Assembly: GCA_020002185.1 (NCBI GenBank)
Contig: CM034536.1
Location: 8,044,798 to 8,108,797, forward strand
Length of the DNA stretch: 64,000 nt
Reading direction: 5' to 3'
From: Paraescarpia echinospica
Taxonomy: Eukaryota; Annelida; Polychaeta; Sabellida; Siboglinidae
Shown: positions 9,768 to 20,319 of the stretch, piece by piece
Position numbering within the stretch: the first letter of the stretch is position 1
Layout of the letters: each line of letters starts with the position of its first letter
Made by a program: the position numbers and the translations under genes
Notes under the pieces: generated by a model
Seen by the model: only the letters and a program-made list of their open reading frames with translations
Databases searched by the model: none
Told to the model about the DNA's origin: nothing

Positions 9768-10988
9768 AGTCTTGACATGTCTACATAGAGTATTGATGAT
9801 TTTGACATGCTTATGCAGAGTTCATTAGTATTGATGGTATTGACATGCTTATGCAGAGTTCATTAGTATTGATGGTATTGACATGGTTATGCAGAGTTCA
9901 TTAGTATTGATGGTATTGACATACTTATGCAGAGTTCATTGGTTTTGATGGTATTGACATGCTTATGTAGAGTTCGTTAGTATTGATGGTATTGACATGC
10001 TTATGTAGAGTTCGTTAGTATTGATGGTACAGACATGCTTATGTAGAGTTCATTAGTATTGATGGTACTGACATGCTTATGTAGAGTTCATTAGTATTGA
10101 TGGTATTGACATGCTTATGCAGAGGAGTTCATTAGTATTGATGGTATTGACATGCTTATGCAGAGTTCATTAGTTTTGATGGTATTGACATGCTTATGTA
10201 GAGTTCATTAGTATTGATGGCATTGACATGCTTAAGTAGAGTTCGTTAGTATTGATGGTACAGACATGCTTATGTAGTGTTCATTAGTATTGATGGTACT
10301 GACATGCTTATGTAGAGTTCATTAGTATTGATGGTACAGACATGTTTATGTAGAGTTCATTAGTATTGATGGTACAGACATGTTTATGTAGAGTTCATTA
10401 GTATTGATGGTATAAACATGCTTATGTAGAGTTAATTAGTATTGATGGTACAGACATGCTTATGTAGAGTTCATTAGTATTGATGGTACAGACATGTTTA
10501 TGTAGAGTTCATTAGTATTGATGGTACAAACATGCTTATGTAGAGTTAACTAGTATTGATGGTACAGACATGTTTATGTAGAGCTCATTAGTATTGATGG
10601 TACAGACATGCTTATGTAGAGTTCATTAGTATTGATGGTACAGACATGTTTATGTAGAGTTAATTAGTATTGATGGTACAGACATGCTTATGTAGAGTTC
10701 ATTAGTATTGATGGTACAGACATGTTTATGTAGAGTTCATTAGTATTGATGGTACAGACATGCTTGTGTAGAGTTCATTAGTATTGATGGTACAGACATG
10801 TTTATGTAGAGTTCATTAGTATTGATGGTACAAACATGCTTATGTAGAGTTAATTAGTATTGATGGTACACACATGTTTATGTAGAGTTCATTAGTATTG
10901 ATGGTACAGACATGTTTATGTAGTGTTCATTAGTATTGATGGTACAAACATGCTTATGTAGAGTTCATTAGTATTGATGGTACAGACA
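9768..10988. repeat. 38-bp minisatellite, about 32 copies, cut by a gap
   Basis: The unit contains ttcattagtattgatggta followed by cagacatgcttatgtagag, with variants (tattgacatg in early copies, cagacatgtt in later ones; occasional ttaattag). Copies are contiguous without spacers. The array runs straight into the N gap, so its true length is unknown. Confidence 0.95.
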
Positions 10989-11988
10989 NNNNNNNNNNNN
11001 NNNNNNNNNNNNNNNNNNNNNNNNNNNNNNNNNNNNNNNNNNNNNNNNNNNNNNNNNNNNNNNNNNNNNNNNNNNNNNNNNNNNNNNNNNNNNNNNNNNN
11101 NNNNNNNNNNNNNNNNNNNNNNNNNNNNNNNNNNNNNNNNNNNNNNNNNNNNNNNNNNNNNNNNNNNNNNNNNNNNNNNNNNNNNNNNNNNNNNNNNNNN
11201 NNNNNNNNNNNNNNNNNNNNNNNNNNNNNNNNNNNNNNNNNNNNNNNNNNNNNNNNNNNNNNNNNNNNNNNNNNNNNNNNNNNNNNNNNNNNNNNNNNNN
11301 NNNNNNNNNNNNNNNNNNNNNNNNNNNNNNNNNNNNNNNNNNNNNNNNNNNNNNNNNNNNNNNNNNNNNNNNNNNNNNNNNNNNNNNNNNNNNNNNNNNN
11401 NNNNNNNNNNNNNNNNNNNNNNNNNNNNNNNNNNNNNNNNNNNNNNNNNNNNNNNNNNNNNNNNNNNNNNNNNNNNNNNNNNNNNNNNNNNNNNNNNNNN
11501 NNNNNNNNNNNNNNNNNNNNNNNNNNNNNNNNNNNNNNNNNNNNNNNNNNNNNNNNNNNNNNNNNNNNNNNNNNNNNNNNNNNNNNNNNNNNNNNNNNNN
11601 NNNNNNNNNNNNNNNNNNNNNNNNNNNNNNNNNNNNNNNNNNNNNNNNNNNNNNNNNNNNNNNNNNNNNNNNNNNNNNNNNNNNNNNNNNNNNNNNNNNN
11701 NNNNNNNNNNNNNNNNNNNNNNNNNNNNNNNNNNNNNNNNNNNNNNNNNNNNNNNNNNNNNNNNNNNNNNNNNNNNNNNNNNNNNNNNNNNNNNNNNNNN
11801 NNNNNNNNNNNNNNNNNNNNNNNNNNNNNNNNNNNNNNNNNNNNNNNNNNNNNNNNNNNNNNNNNNNNNNNNNNNNNNNNNNNNNNNNNNNNNNNNNNNN
11901 NNNNNNNNNNNNNNNNNNNNNNNNNNNNNNNNNNNNNNNNNNNNNNNNNNNNNNNNNNNNNNNNNNNNNNNNNNNNNNNNNNNNNNNN
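10989..11988. other. Assembly gap of exactly 1000 N
   Basis: The round length suggests a placeholder rather than a measured size. It is flanked by two different minisatellites, so it was probably caused by repeats. A missing DIP2 exon could lie here. Confidence 0.95.
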
Positions 11989-13090
11989 TGATGATAGAGA
12001 CAAGTGGAGGACAGCTAACTGTAAGATGGAAGGAGGGGCTGATGATAGAGACAAGTGGAGGACAGCTAACTGTAAGATGGAAGGAGGGGCTGATGATAGA
12101 GACAAGTGGAGGACAGCTAACTGTAAGATGGAAGGAGGGGCTGATGATAGAGACAAGTGGAGGACAACAAACTATAAGATGGAAGGAGGGGCTGATGACA
12201 GAGACAAGTGGAGGACAACAAACTATAAGATGGAAGGAGGGGCTGATGATAGAGACAAGTGGAGGACAGCTAACTGTAAGATGGAAGGAGGGGCTGATGA
12301 TAGAGACAAGTGGAGGACAGCAAACTTTAAGATGGAAGGAGGGGCTTATGATAGAGACAAATGGAGGACAACTAACTGTAAGATGGAAGGAGGGGCTGAT
12401 GATAGAGACAAGTGGAGGACAGCTAACTGTAAGATGGAAGGAGGGGCTGATGATAGAGACAAGTGGAGGACAGCAAACTTTAAGATGGAAGGAGGGGCTT
12501 ATGATAGAGACAAATGGAGGACAACTGTAAGATGGAAGGAGGGGCTGATGATAGAGACAAATGGAGGACAGCTAACTGTAAGATGGAAGGAGGGGCTGAT
12601 GATAGAGACAAATGGAGGACAGCAAACTTTAAGATGGAAGGAGGGGCTGATGATAGAGACAAGTGGAGGACAACTAACTGTAAGATGGAAGGAGGGGCTG
12701 ATGATAGAGACAAGTGGAGGACAGCTAACTGTAAGATGGAAGGAGGGGCTGATGATAGAGACAAGTGGAGGACAGCTAACTGTAAGATGGAAGGAGGGGC
12801 TGATGATAGAGACAAGTGGAGGACAGCTAACTGTAAGATGGAAGGAGGGGCTGATGATAGAGACAAGTGGAGGACAGCTAACTGTAAGATGGAAGGAGGT
12901 GCTGATGATAGACACAAGTGGAGGACAACTAACTGTAAGATAGAAGGAGGGGCTGATGATAGAGACAAGTGGAGGACAACTAACTGTAAGATGGAAGAAG
13001 GGGCTGTTGATAGAGACAAGTGGAGGACAGCTAACTGTAAGATGGAAGGAGGGGCTGGTGATAGAGACAAGTGGAGGACAACTAACTGTA
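11989..13090. repeat. 51-bp minisatellite, about 21 copies
   Basis: The unit is ctgatgatagagacaagtgg, then aggacagctaactgtaagat, then ggaaggagggg. The period of 51 is a multiple of three, so frames stay open on both strands (17-residue peptide MEGGADDRDKWRTANCK). At about 12523 one unit lacks four bases, which shifts the frame. No start context, splice sites or non-repeat coding sequence, so I do not call a gene. The left edge is in the gap. Confidence 0.95.
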
Positions 13091-13990
13091 ATAGCAATAC
13101 AAATGTACAGGAGCTAGTTTGAGGAAAAACAGAATATTGAAGTGGAACAGAAATAACATGTAAACAAAACAGTTATCTTTTCAATGAAGATCACACACAA
13201 CATATGTACACATGAAAATAACCCCAAGAAATTTAGATGGATAATACTTCACAGTGTAATGTCTTCTGCATTGTTCAGACCGAGGACAGTTCGCATGAAA
13301 CTTGTTCAACATTCTTCTATATTGATGTCTGTTCTCTGTAACCTTTTCGTAGTCACCTTTGAAAATGATCTACCAACAGTCATCCCATACACATACCTAA
13401 ATCCAGCTGACCTGCACTGCAGCTGCCTTTGTACTGAATGCCAGCAAGAAAGAACAACCAAAAAGAACACGGCATGGAGCACACATACCGTGGCTCACAG
13501 CCAAAGCAAGACGGCGAGCTCTTTACAGATAAAGTAACTGTTGAAAGTCAACACAGAGGCTGAGTCTGTGGGTGAAGCTCTGGAGAACTCCCAGCTCTGA
13601 TGGAGAAGTCTACATCTTTCATTTCAATCGTTATCCACTGCCGCTGATTACGCCGTTATCCAGCCCTAGAAGTATGTACATCTTCATCATCATGATATTG
13701 GACAATCTAGACAGCCATCATGCAAGGGAAAGGCGCACTGCCTGCTGAACTAACCATATCTCTGCAGCACCACTACCTTCTAATCATAACCGAGGAAACT
13801 CTGCACTGATGCCCTCGCTGGCCCAGAGGATGTAGAATCACCTATTACAACAAGGTAGCTGGCAGATCTGATTCCAAAGCCCCAGCGGACAGGACTCCTA
13901 CAGAATAAATTGCTTGAATCAAACAAATCTAAACATGAAGAGATTATTTGAACCAATTTGAGCATCACTGAGCTGCCAGCCATGTGGGAT
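13091..13990. other. No gene recognised
   Basis: DIP2 intron sequence. A frame of 117 codons at 13184-13537 and a minus-strand one at 13780-13983 have no recognisable similarity or domain; I treat them as chance. Confidence 0.5.
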
Positions 13991-13995
13991 GAGTG

Positions 13996-13996
13996 A

Positions 13997-14086
<90 letters not shown>

Positions 14087-14089
14087 GTG
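13996..14089. repeat. (GT)n microsatellite
   Basis: Nearly pure gt repeat of about 80-90 bases with a tatat interruption near the right end. Confidence 0.97.
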
Positions 14090-15247
14090 CTGAATAGAGT
14101 TATTTAGTTAGATGTTGTACCATGCAAAGGCTATTACGTATGATCAACCAGACAACACAAATGACAAAGGTGTATCTCATATTCGGTAGCTCAGCTGTTG
14201 TGAATCAGAATGAGATTGATACCTAATAAGTTTACTTTGTTACTCATGTACTGTGTTTTCAAAACATAAATGGCTAAGTTAATAACAGCATCAAACAATA
14301 TCAGCAACAGAGTCGGGAATGTCAGAGTAGACTTGCTAACAAACTAATAAGGTCACACAAGGGCTAACGTATACAGATTGCATATCACAGTGTTGACAAA
14401 TTGCTCAAACTCAGAGCTTGTTGAGCACTAGAGTAAGTAGGTTGACTTACTACAGAATGCCTACATATATTATCATTAGTAGTACGCAAACATAGAATAA
14501 ATTATTGATTAAATTAAGTTTATTTATAACTTGTTGCCTGAGTGTGTCCATGCTGTCTGACAGGTCGGTGACTGAACACCAAGTTAACAAGATTTAACAA
14601 GAACAAGATTTAACAAGTTACAATGGACCGAGTCAGCCTACATGGACCCTGTTAACCTACAGACCTGAGGACCTAGCTAGCATAGAGACCAATCTTGTGT
14701 CTAGTCACAGACTTGACACAGCAAACATTACAGTACCTCGGGGCCATTTTATTAACATTCTTGAGAGCATGGTTTTATTCTTTAAAATCGATTTCACTCC
14801 ACAACTGTGAACTACTGAAAAATGTCAATAACAGTACAATCCTCCAGGAGATTTTCACAGGTGTGTCTTCTTGGTGAGCAGCTGCTTTTTGCGTTTTGAA
14901 AAGTTAATGAAAACGCTCCTTAAATTTTAACAATGGATTCTGTATAATGATGGATTTTTCTTATGAGCACATTACCTCAGTGAAACAGTCCCCAGGCCCT
15001 GCTGAGCAGACCAGTCACTCAACTAGCACAGACCTATTACACATCAAACATAAACTCAAAGACCAAGGGTCATTCCAATATATCCAACGTGCGCACAAAC
15101 ACACATTTAAATCAACACACACCAATGATACATCTGACACACGACAATGTCATAAGACAAATTAAATCAAACCTAGAGCCTTAGCTTTCAGCCCAAAGGC
15201 ACACGTCAAGGGAATAGCATAAACAGATTGCTATAGTGTGGAACTCA
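14090..15247. other. No gene recognised
   Basis: DIP2 intron sequence. A short repeat of aacaagatttaac type lies at about 14580-14617; otherwise no structure seen. Confidence 0.5.
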
Positions 15248-15257
15248 GAGGTATACA
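15248..15257. other. Possible target duplication of the Penelope-like element (left)
   Basis: The ten bases gaggtataca touch the left inverted repeat (sharing its first base) and recur at 17270-17279, about 39 bp beyond the right inverted repeat. Penelope-like elements often have variable target duplications and extra tail sequence; the offset makes this a candidate only. Confidence 0.5.
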
Positions 15258-15400
15258 TGAGTGATATTTTTACTTATTTCACAGTCAGTTTACCTTTTGT
15301 TCTCGTGATGTTTCGACTGCTTTCAGCAGTTTTTTCAAACGACTATCGCTAGATGGCGACATGGTAGTCCTTCAGCGCATACGTAGTCACTCAGGTGTGT
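15257..15400. repeat. Left inverted terminal repeat of the Penelope-like element
   Basis: Starts atgagtgatatttttactta and ends near tcactcaggtgtgtgcc; the reverse complement is at about 17088-17230. It contains the reverse complement of the hammerhead-like motif, more decayed than in the right copy (CTGAAGA has become TTGAAAA). Confidence 0.88.
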
Positions 15401-15414
15401 GCCCCCTATGGCTG

Positions 15415-17100
15415 CACCCTGGGTGGCTCTTCAAGAGATCGTCATAGATATGTGAGAGCCGGTACCGTCCTTCATCTCGGTTCATGCAGGCCTTCGTTTT
15501 TCTAATCCAGATCGCTTCTTTGATGCCTCTTGTCCTCCAATCCGACTCCCTGTCCACAAATTTGGCCCCTCCCAGTCTACTATGTGATTTTGCTGTGTCA
15601 TGTGGTCTGTGATGGCTGATTTGTTCATCTCCTTTTCCTATGTTTTTCTGTTGTTTCTGGTGTTCATTGTTGCTTTGTTTGCGTCATCTCTGTGTTCTCT
15701 GATGTGGGTTCCAAGTGTGCGTTTAGTTTCTCCGATGTATGTGGCATTGCAGTTCTTACAGGATATAGCGTACACTCCTTCACACATGTTGTGTGGTTCC
15801 ACTTTGTCTTTTGGTCTTACCAGTGACCTTTTGATGGTGTTGTGAGGTTTCATTGCTGTGTTCACTTTGTATTTCTTCATGATCTGTGATGTGGTTTCAG
15901 ATAATCCTTGGACATACGGAAGTACTACCATGCCTGTGTCCTTGTCTTTTTCCACAGTCTTCTTCCTGATGTCGGCTTCATTCTGTTGTTTCATCTTTCT
16001 CTGTACCGTTGATATGGTCAATTGTGGAAACCCGCATCTCTTTAGGACTTCTTTGATGTGTTCTCTTTCTTTGCATTTATCTTCCTCCTCTGTGACAAGT
16101 ATTTCACAACTGTTTAGTAGCGTACTGATCACTCCCATCTTCTGGTGTAATGGATGATGTGAGGAGAAATTTAGACATTGGTCCATGTGTGTACTCTTTC
16201 GGAAGATCAGAAGTTTCACCTCCCCCGATTCCTTTCTGACTAGTAATGTGTCTAAAAATGGCATTTTCCTTCTGTTTCCTCTTCGTGTGTATTTTATGCT
16301 GTTAGTTTCATCCACTGTGTTAAGATGGTCGATCAGGTGTTGTATCATCCCTGCCTTTATATCTTCGAGAATGTCATCGACATAGCGTTTCCACATTCTT
16401 GGTTTACATGTGACAGGGGCTGTGGTGATGGCCTCTTTCTCGAGATGTTCCATGAAGAGGTTGACAACAATGGGGGACACAGGGCTACCCATGGCTGTGC
16501 CAAATTTCTGTTGGTATACAGTGTTTCTGAATGTGAAGTAGGTTGTGTTCAGAACAAAGTCCAGTAGTTCCATAATATCTTCTATTTCCAGTCGCGTCAT
16601 TCTGTAGTCTGGTCTTGATTATCTTCATTGTCTTCGGTATGGTTGTGTTCATGAGACATGACATCATGGGAGGTGAAAATTTCATCTTCGTGTAGCATCA
16701 GTGATTTCAGTTCCTCTGCCAGGTATCTTGAGTTTTTTCAAATGTTGTTGCATCAGTCCTACCATAGTTCCAAGAAGATCCGCCAAGCTTTGTGTTACGT
16801 TGTATGCTATTGAGCCAGTATAGTCCACAATAGGTCTTAGGGGGTTGTCTTTTTGTGTGTATTTTCGGTGTACAGTACAGTCTAGGGATAGCTTCTGCTG
16901 AGGTAAAGGTAGCAGTACAGTTGTTCTGTGATCTTACCCTCTCTCTTTAGTCTGGTGAGGATGGCAATTAGTTTTCTCTTGTACTTAGCAGTTGAATATG
17001 ACTTCAATTTGGAATATGTTTTCTTGTCATCCAGCATCTCACATACTTTCTTCTCATATTGTGCTTTTTCCACTATTACCGTGGCACACACCTGAGTGAC
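15415..17100 (-). pseudogene. Penelope-like RT with GIY-YIG endonuclease
   Basis: Reading leftwards from about 17100: an N-terminal part (KAQYEKKVCEMLDDKKTYSK), a Penelope RT block (KDNPLRPIVDYTGSIAYN, about 16790-16850), then a 320-codon frame at 15638-16600 with GTAMGSPVSPIVVNLFM and the catalytic YVDD (KRYVDDILED). Near its end is the endonuclease motif GVYAISCKNC...YIGETKR...REHR. A stop at 15638-15640 is followed in frame by a plausible C-terminus (KEAIWIRKTKACMNRDEGRY...LSHIYDDLL) to about 15415. The N-terminal part is broken near 16890 and 16690. RT catalytic residues remain. Known role: copying and inserting the element. Confidence 0.9.
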
Positions 17101-17230
17101 TACTTCTGTGCTGAAGGACTACTGTGTCGCCATCTAGCGGTAGTCATCTGAAGAAGACTGCTGAAAGCAGTCGAAACATCACGAGAACAAAAGGTAAACT
17201 GACTGTAAAATAAGTAAAAATATCACTCAT
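17088..17230. repeat. Right inverted terminal repeat with hammerhead-like motif
   Basis: At 17130-17190 the plus strand has GTC, a small hairpin (cgc-catcta-gcg, inside gactac/gtagtc), then CTGAAGA, a perfect 6-bp stem (gactgc-tgaaa-gcagtc) and GAAAC. These are the core blocks of a hammerhead ribozyme (CUGANGA, stem II, GAAA, cleavage triplet GUC). Hammerheads are known in Penelope-like terminal repeats. One extra A before stem II and weak stem I pairing argue for a decayed or non-functional form. Confidence 0.6.
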
Positions 17231-17312
17231 TTGAACCACCCAGTCTGATGCACCTCTTCACCCATATCGGAGGTATACAGCTATATTGCCAAACTATTCT
17301 ATTGATGCAAGT

Positions 17313-17412
17313 TGTAATAGATATATATACATGTATGTATACATGTATACATACATGTATACATACATGTATACATACATGTATGTATACATGCACATAC
17401 ATGTGTACGTAC
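17313..17412. repeat. atgtatac-type simple repeat
   Basis: Alternating tacatgtatacatacatgta text, self-complementary and able to form hairpins; open frames here are artefacts of the repeat. Confidence 0.9.
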
Positions 17413-17707
17413 ATTCATCTCATTTTCACTCACACTGTCACAGACGTGCCTGGGTTTTGGTGCCATAATTACAGATTTTGTATGTGATACAGCCCTATCC
17501 TGTGTAATTCTTTCTGATGCTATACAGTTATTTTAGACTAAACTAAGTAGATTTTGTTCGATGTAGACCTAGATGCTTTGTAGCCTGATAGATGGCAACA
17601 CTTGTTCACAACAGGAATGCTATGTAGACAAGGTAGCTAACGAAAAAAGTGATGCGGATCTGCATGATTTTACACAGAATTTCACATAAAACTACAGATT
17701 TCAACTA

Positions 17708-17783
17708 AACAATCACGGCACGTGTGCACTTAACCCTTGTTTGAGACAATCACGGCACGTGTGCACTTAACCCTTGTTTGAGA
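17708..17783. repeat. 37-bp perfect tandem duplication
   Basis: The block caatcacggcacgtgtgcac followed by ttaacccttgtttgaga is present twice in succession without mismatches. Confidence 0.9.
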
Positions 17784-18175
17784 CAATCGTTGTGGTGCAT
17801 GTTTGATTGTTTGGACAACTCATCAACTACACAGGTACACATACACACATGACATGTATGTACCAGTTGTGGTTGGAAAATTAATCTAGAAAGTAATAAG
17901 AAAGCTGACATCCCTGTAACTGTTATTAATGTGTGCACACACAGATATGGGGATCACTTTGATCAATATTGATTTTTCACTGCGTTTAATAACCAAACCT
18001 GACTCTATTAATAGCGACACTTCATCAAGACATCAAGAAAGCTCGTACCAATAAGATACATGTAGCTATAATTATTTCCTCCTGTGCAGCCTAACGAATG
18101 GTTAACGTTGACTTGACGGTTAATTATTTAGACCACTTGTTGCCATCTGCAGCTGATATAATGTATAATTTAACT
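17784..18175. other. No gene recognised
   Basis: DIP2 intron sequence with no recognisable coding or repeat structure. Confidence 0.5.
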
Positions 18176-18345
18176 TCATTATTGTATACATCATATCAAC
18201 TGTACATAACATTATTGTATACATCATATCAACTGTACATAACATTATTGTATACATCATATCAACTGTACATAACATTATTGTATACATCATATCAACT
18301 GTACATAACATTATTGTATACATCATATCAACTGTACATAACATT
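18176..18345. repeat. 33-bp tandem repeat, five copies
   Basis: The unit ttattgtatacatcatatca then actgtacataaca repeats almost perfectly. The period is a multiple of three, which gives a repeated LLYTSYQLYIT peptide on one strand and LCTVDMMYTIM on the other; neither is a credible gene. Confidence 0.95.
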
Positions 18346-18482
18346 ATGCATGTTTCTGCAACTGTTCCGAGCTATGTATCATTTGGGGATGTTTTACATA
18401 GTATGCAACAATTGTTGTGAATTTTTTTAAAGTTATGTTATAACTGATAATAAAACACACAGCAATTCTAGCCCTACTTGCC

Positions 18483-18600
18483 GACTGTGTTTGACGTATA
18501 CACTCGCAGTACATCAAGGCTATAAATATATTATAAGTGGCCCTATTACATCCGATTTCAGCATCTAGATAAATATGAATTGATGATATGATTACGTCCG

Positions 18601-18610
<10 letters not shown>
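18483..18610. repeat. Left arm of a long inverted pair
   Basis: About 127 bp, starting gactgtgtttgacgtataca and ending near gattacgtccgtatata. It is roughly 90% identical by eye to the reverse complement of 20195-20319. It may be two copies of one small transposable repeat in opposite orientation, or the ends of a 1.8-kb element. Confidence 0.85.
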
Positions 18611-18635
<25 letters not shown>

Positions 18636-18644
18636 TTAAGGGCA

Positions 18645-18786
18645 TCTCTTTATTATTTTATATAATGTTCTTGTTGAAGTTATACTGACATATAGCAATA
18701 GAGGGCATGAATGTTTTGGACTGATTAAACATGACTGAGCAGGCAGTATAACTTCAACAAGACCATTATATAAAATAATAAAGAGA
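18645..18786. repeat. Hairpin: 43-bp inverted repeats around a 56-bp loop
   Basis: Arms 18645-18687 and 18744-18786 (tctctttattattttatata / its complement) match with one mismatch. The high identity suggests a recent origin or conserved structure. It is nested inside the larger inverted pair 18483-20319. Confidence 0.9.
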
Positions 18787-20194
18787 TAAGGTCGGTTTAA
18801 TGTGGACAAGTGTTTTCCTTTTTGTTTGACACAGGACTGTTAATATAGTTGCACTGTGTGATGGAACACTGATACAAACTCGGTTCCTGGAAAGGTTCAC
18901 TGGTTTAGTCAGTTGTCATGTTACCAATCTATCAGACTCTAATGGCAAGACCTTGCCCAATATTAGAGCAAGTCAAGGCTGTATACAGCATCATAGCTTG
19001 TGGAATGTTCTAGTATGATACACTGGAGTCTGTAGAATATCTTCCAATAAACCAGAGCTAGGTTGATGTCAATACCAGGCACAAGGACTAAGGTCAAGTC
19101 CCTTCCGGAATTGGAATTGATTTTCAAAAGTTAGTTGGAATTGATTTTTATGCAGCAGCAGACATGAACCAACAAACTTGACTTGTTCGAGTGACGTTGA
19201 ATGAACAATAGTTAATTTATTTAATCATATCCGATAAAATATGATTGTGAATATGTTTTCAAGAATAAATAAAACTGTGTTAAAACAAACTGGAATTAAT
19301 TTTTTCCTTAAGATTTTTAAAGTTGCAACTGATAATTTGGCATTGACAAAATGGATTTGAGCCCACGACTGAACAATACAGTCTACACTGCTAATCTACT
19401 GAATTGGATGATTGTGTGCTATATCAGAGCCACCATAATGTTCTTGTTGTGTATTATAACTATACAGTCACAACACACAGAACACAAGCAAACAGGAAGT
19501 TGGTGGAACCACATTGTTTGAATGTACCACACTTGATACACACAGTCATGTTTGAATGCTCTGGTGAATACACTAATAGACAAAACTGATATCTCAACAC
19601 AAGGAATTAGTAAACAATGACAGATTAGAAACATAGCATAGACTGTATAGGGTGTGAGTGAAAGGGCAATTAACACTTAATCACCACTCCAGATTGTGGT
19701 ACAAACAAAGAAACAAACAAAGGAAGTGTATTATTGTTGTTATTATTATTAAATACTTAACTGTGTAGTAAAGAAACCAGAATACTTGTAAGTGTTTTTA
19801 AAAAGTAAAAGTTTTTGTAGACCCTAGATCTGTATTCTATGGCAAAACAACCCAAGATGTTCTTTTTCAAAGTGCTTAAACCTTTCAACAACACTGAATA
19901 CAATTAAAGTGCCCTCAAATCTCCTGGCAATCTCACAATTCCAGCCTGTTACTATCTTAGACCTGGCCAGTATAGCCAGCATTCCACATCCCAGGAAGCC
20001 TAAGTACTTAGTATAATGCTACACCTCCAGATCAGTCATGCCTCTTCCAGATAATTCAACATTCCAAGGCCCAATTCAAGTTCCCAAGTCATGTGTATTT
20101 CAAGAGCCAAGACTCATAAATGTGTCCAGTATCTGTCTGTTCAAGACTCCGCCATTATCGCCATTATCGTGCTCAATGTCAGTCACACACTCAC
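18787..20194. other. No gene recognised
   Basis: Spacer of the inverted pair. No domain-like frame, splice-bounded exon or tandem repeat seen. Confidence 0.5.
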
Positions 20195-20319
20195 ATATAT
20201 ATGGACGTAATCATATCATCAATTCATATGTATCCAGAAGCTGAAAGCGGATGTAATAGGGTCATTTATAATATATTTATAGCTTTGATGTACCACGATT
20301 GTATACATCAAACACAGTC
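20195..20319. repeat. Right arm of the long inverted pair
   Basis: Reverse-complement partner of 18483-18610. No clear target duplication is visible around either arm. Confidence 0.85.

Larger units (their letters stand above)
15257..17230 (-). mobile_element. Penelope-like element with inverted terminal repeats
   Basis: A 1974-bp unit. Its ends are inverted repeats (15257 to about 15400 and about 17088 to 17230) with matching text such as gtttcgactgctttcagcag and its reverse complement. The minus strand between them encodes a Penelope-type reverse transcriptase followed by a GIY-YIG endonuclease. It lies in a DIP2 intron in the same orientation as DIP2. Stops and frameshifts make this copy inactive. 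Confidence 0.93.

Noticed and set aside
9768..10988. CRISPR array
   Set aside because: Units are contiguous without unique spacers, and the window is animal DNA.
10954..12530. Long open frames running through the N block
   Set aside because: They exist only because N codons do not stop translation; the flanking parts are minisatellite.
12026..13122. Repeat protein of 17-residue units
   Set aside because: Period divisible by three, open on both strands, no start context, splice sites or unique domain.
14580..14620. CR1 3' tail (aacaagatttaac resembles the reverse complement of the aatcttgtta repeats)
   Set aside because: The adjoining sequence has no similarity to the CR1 end at 61213-61440, so chance similarity is more likely.
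15600..16567. Plus-strand frames rich in Phe, Leu and Val resembling membrane proteins
   Set aside because: Antisense shadows of the Penelope-like RT gene.
17248..17487. Tyr/Cys/His-rich frames in both directions
   Set aside because: Shadow of the atgtatac simple repeat.
18098..18430. 110-codon frame with LLYTSYQLYIT repeats
   Set aside because: Produced by the 33-bp tandem repeat.
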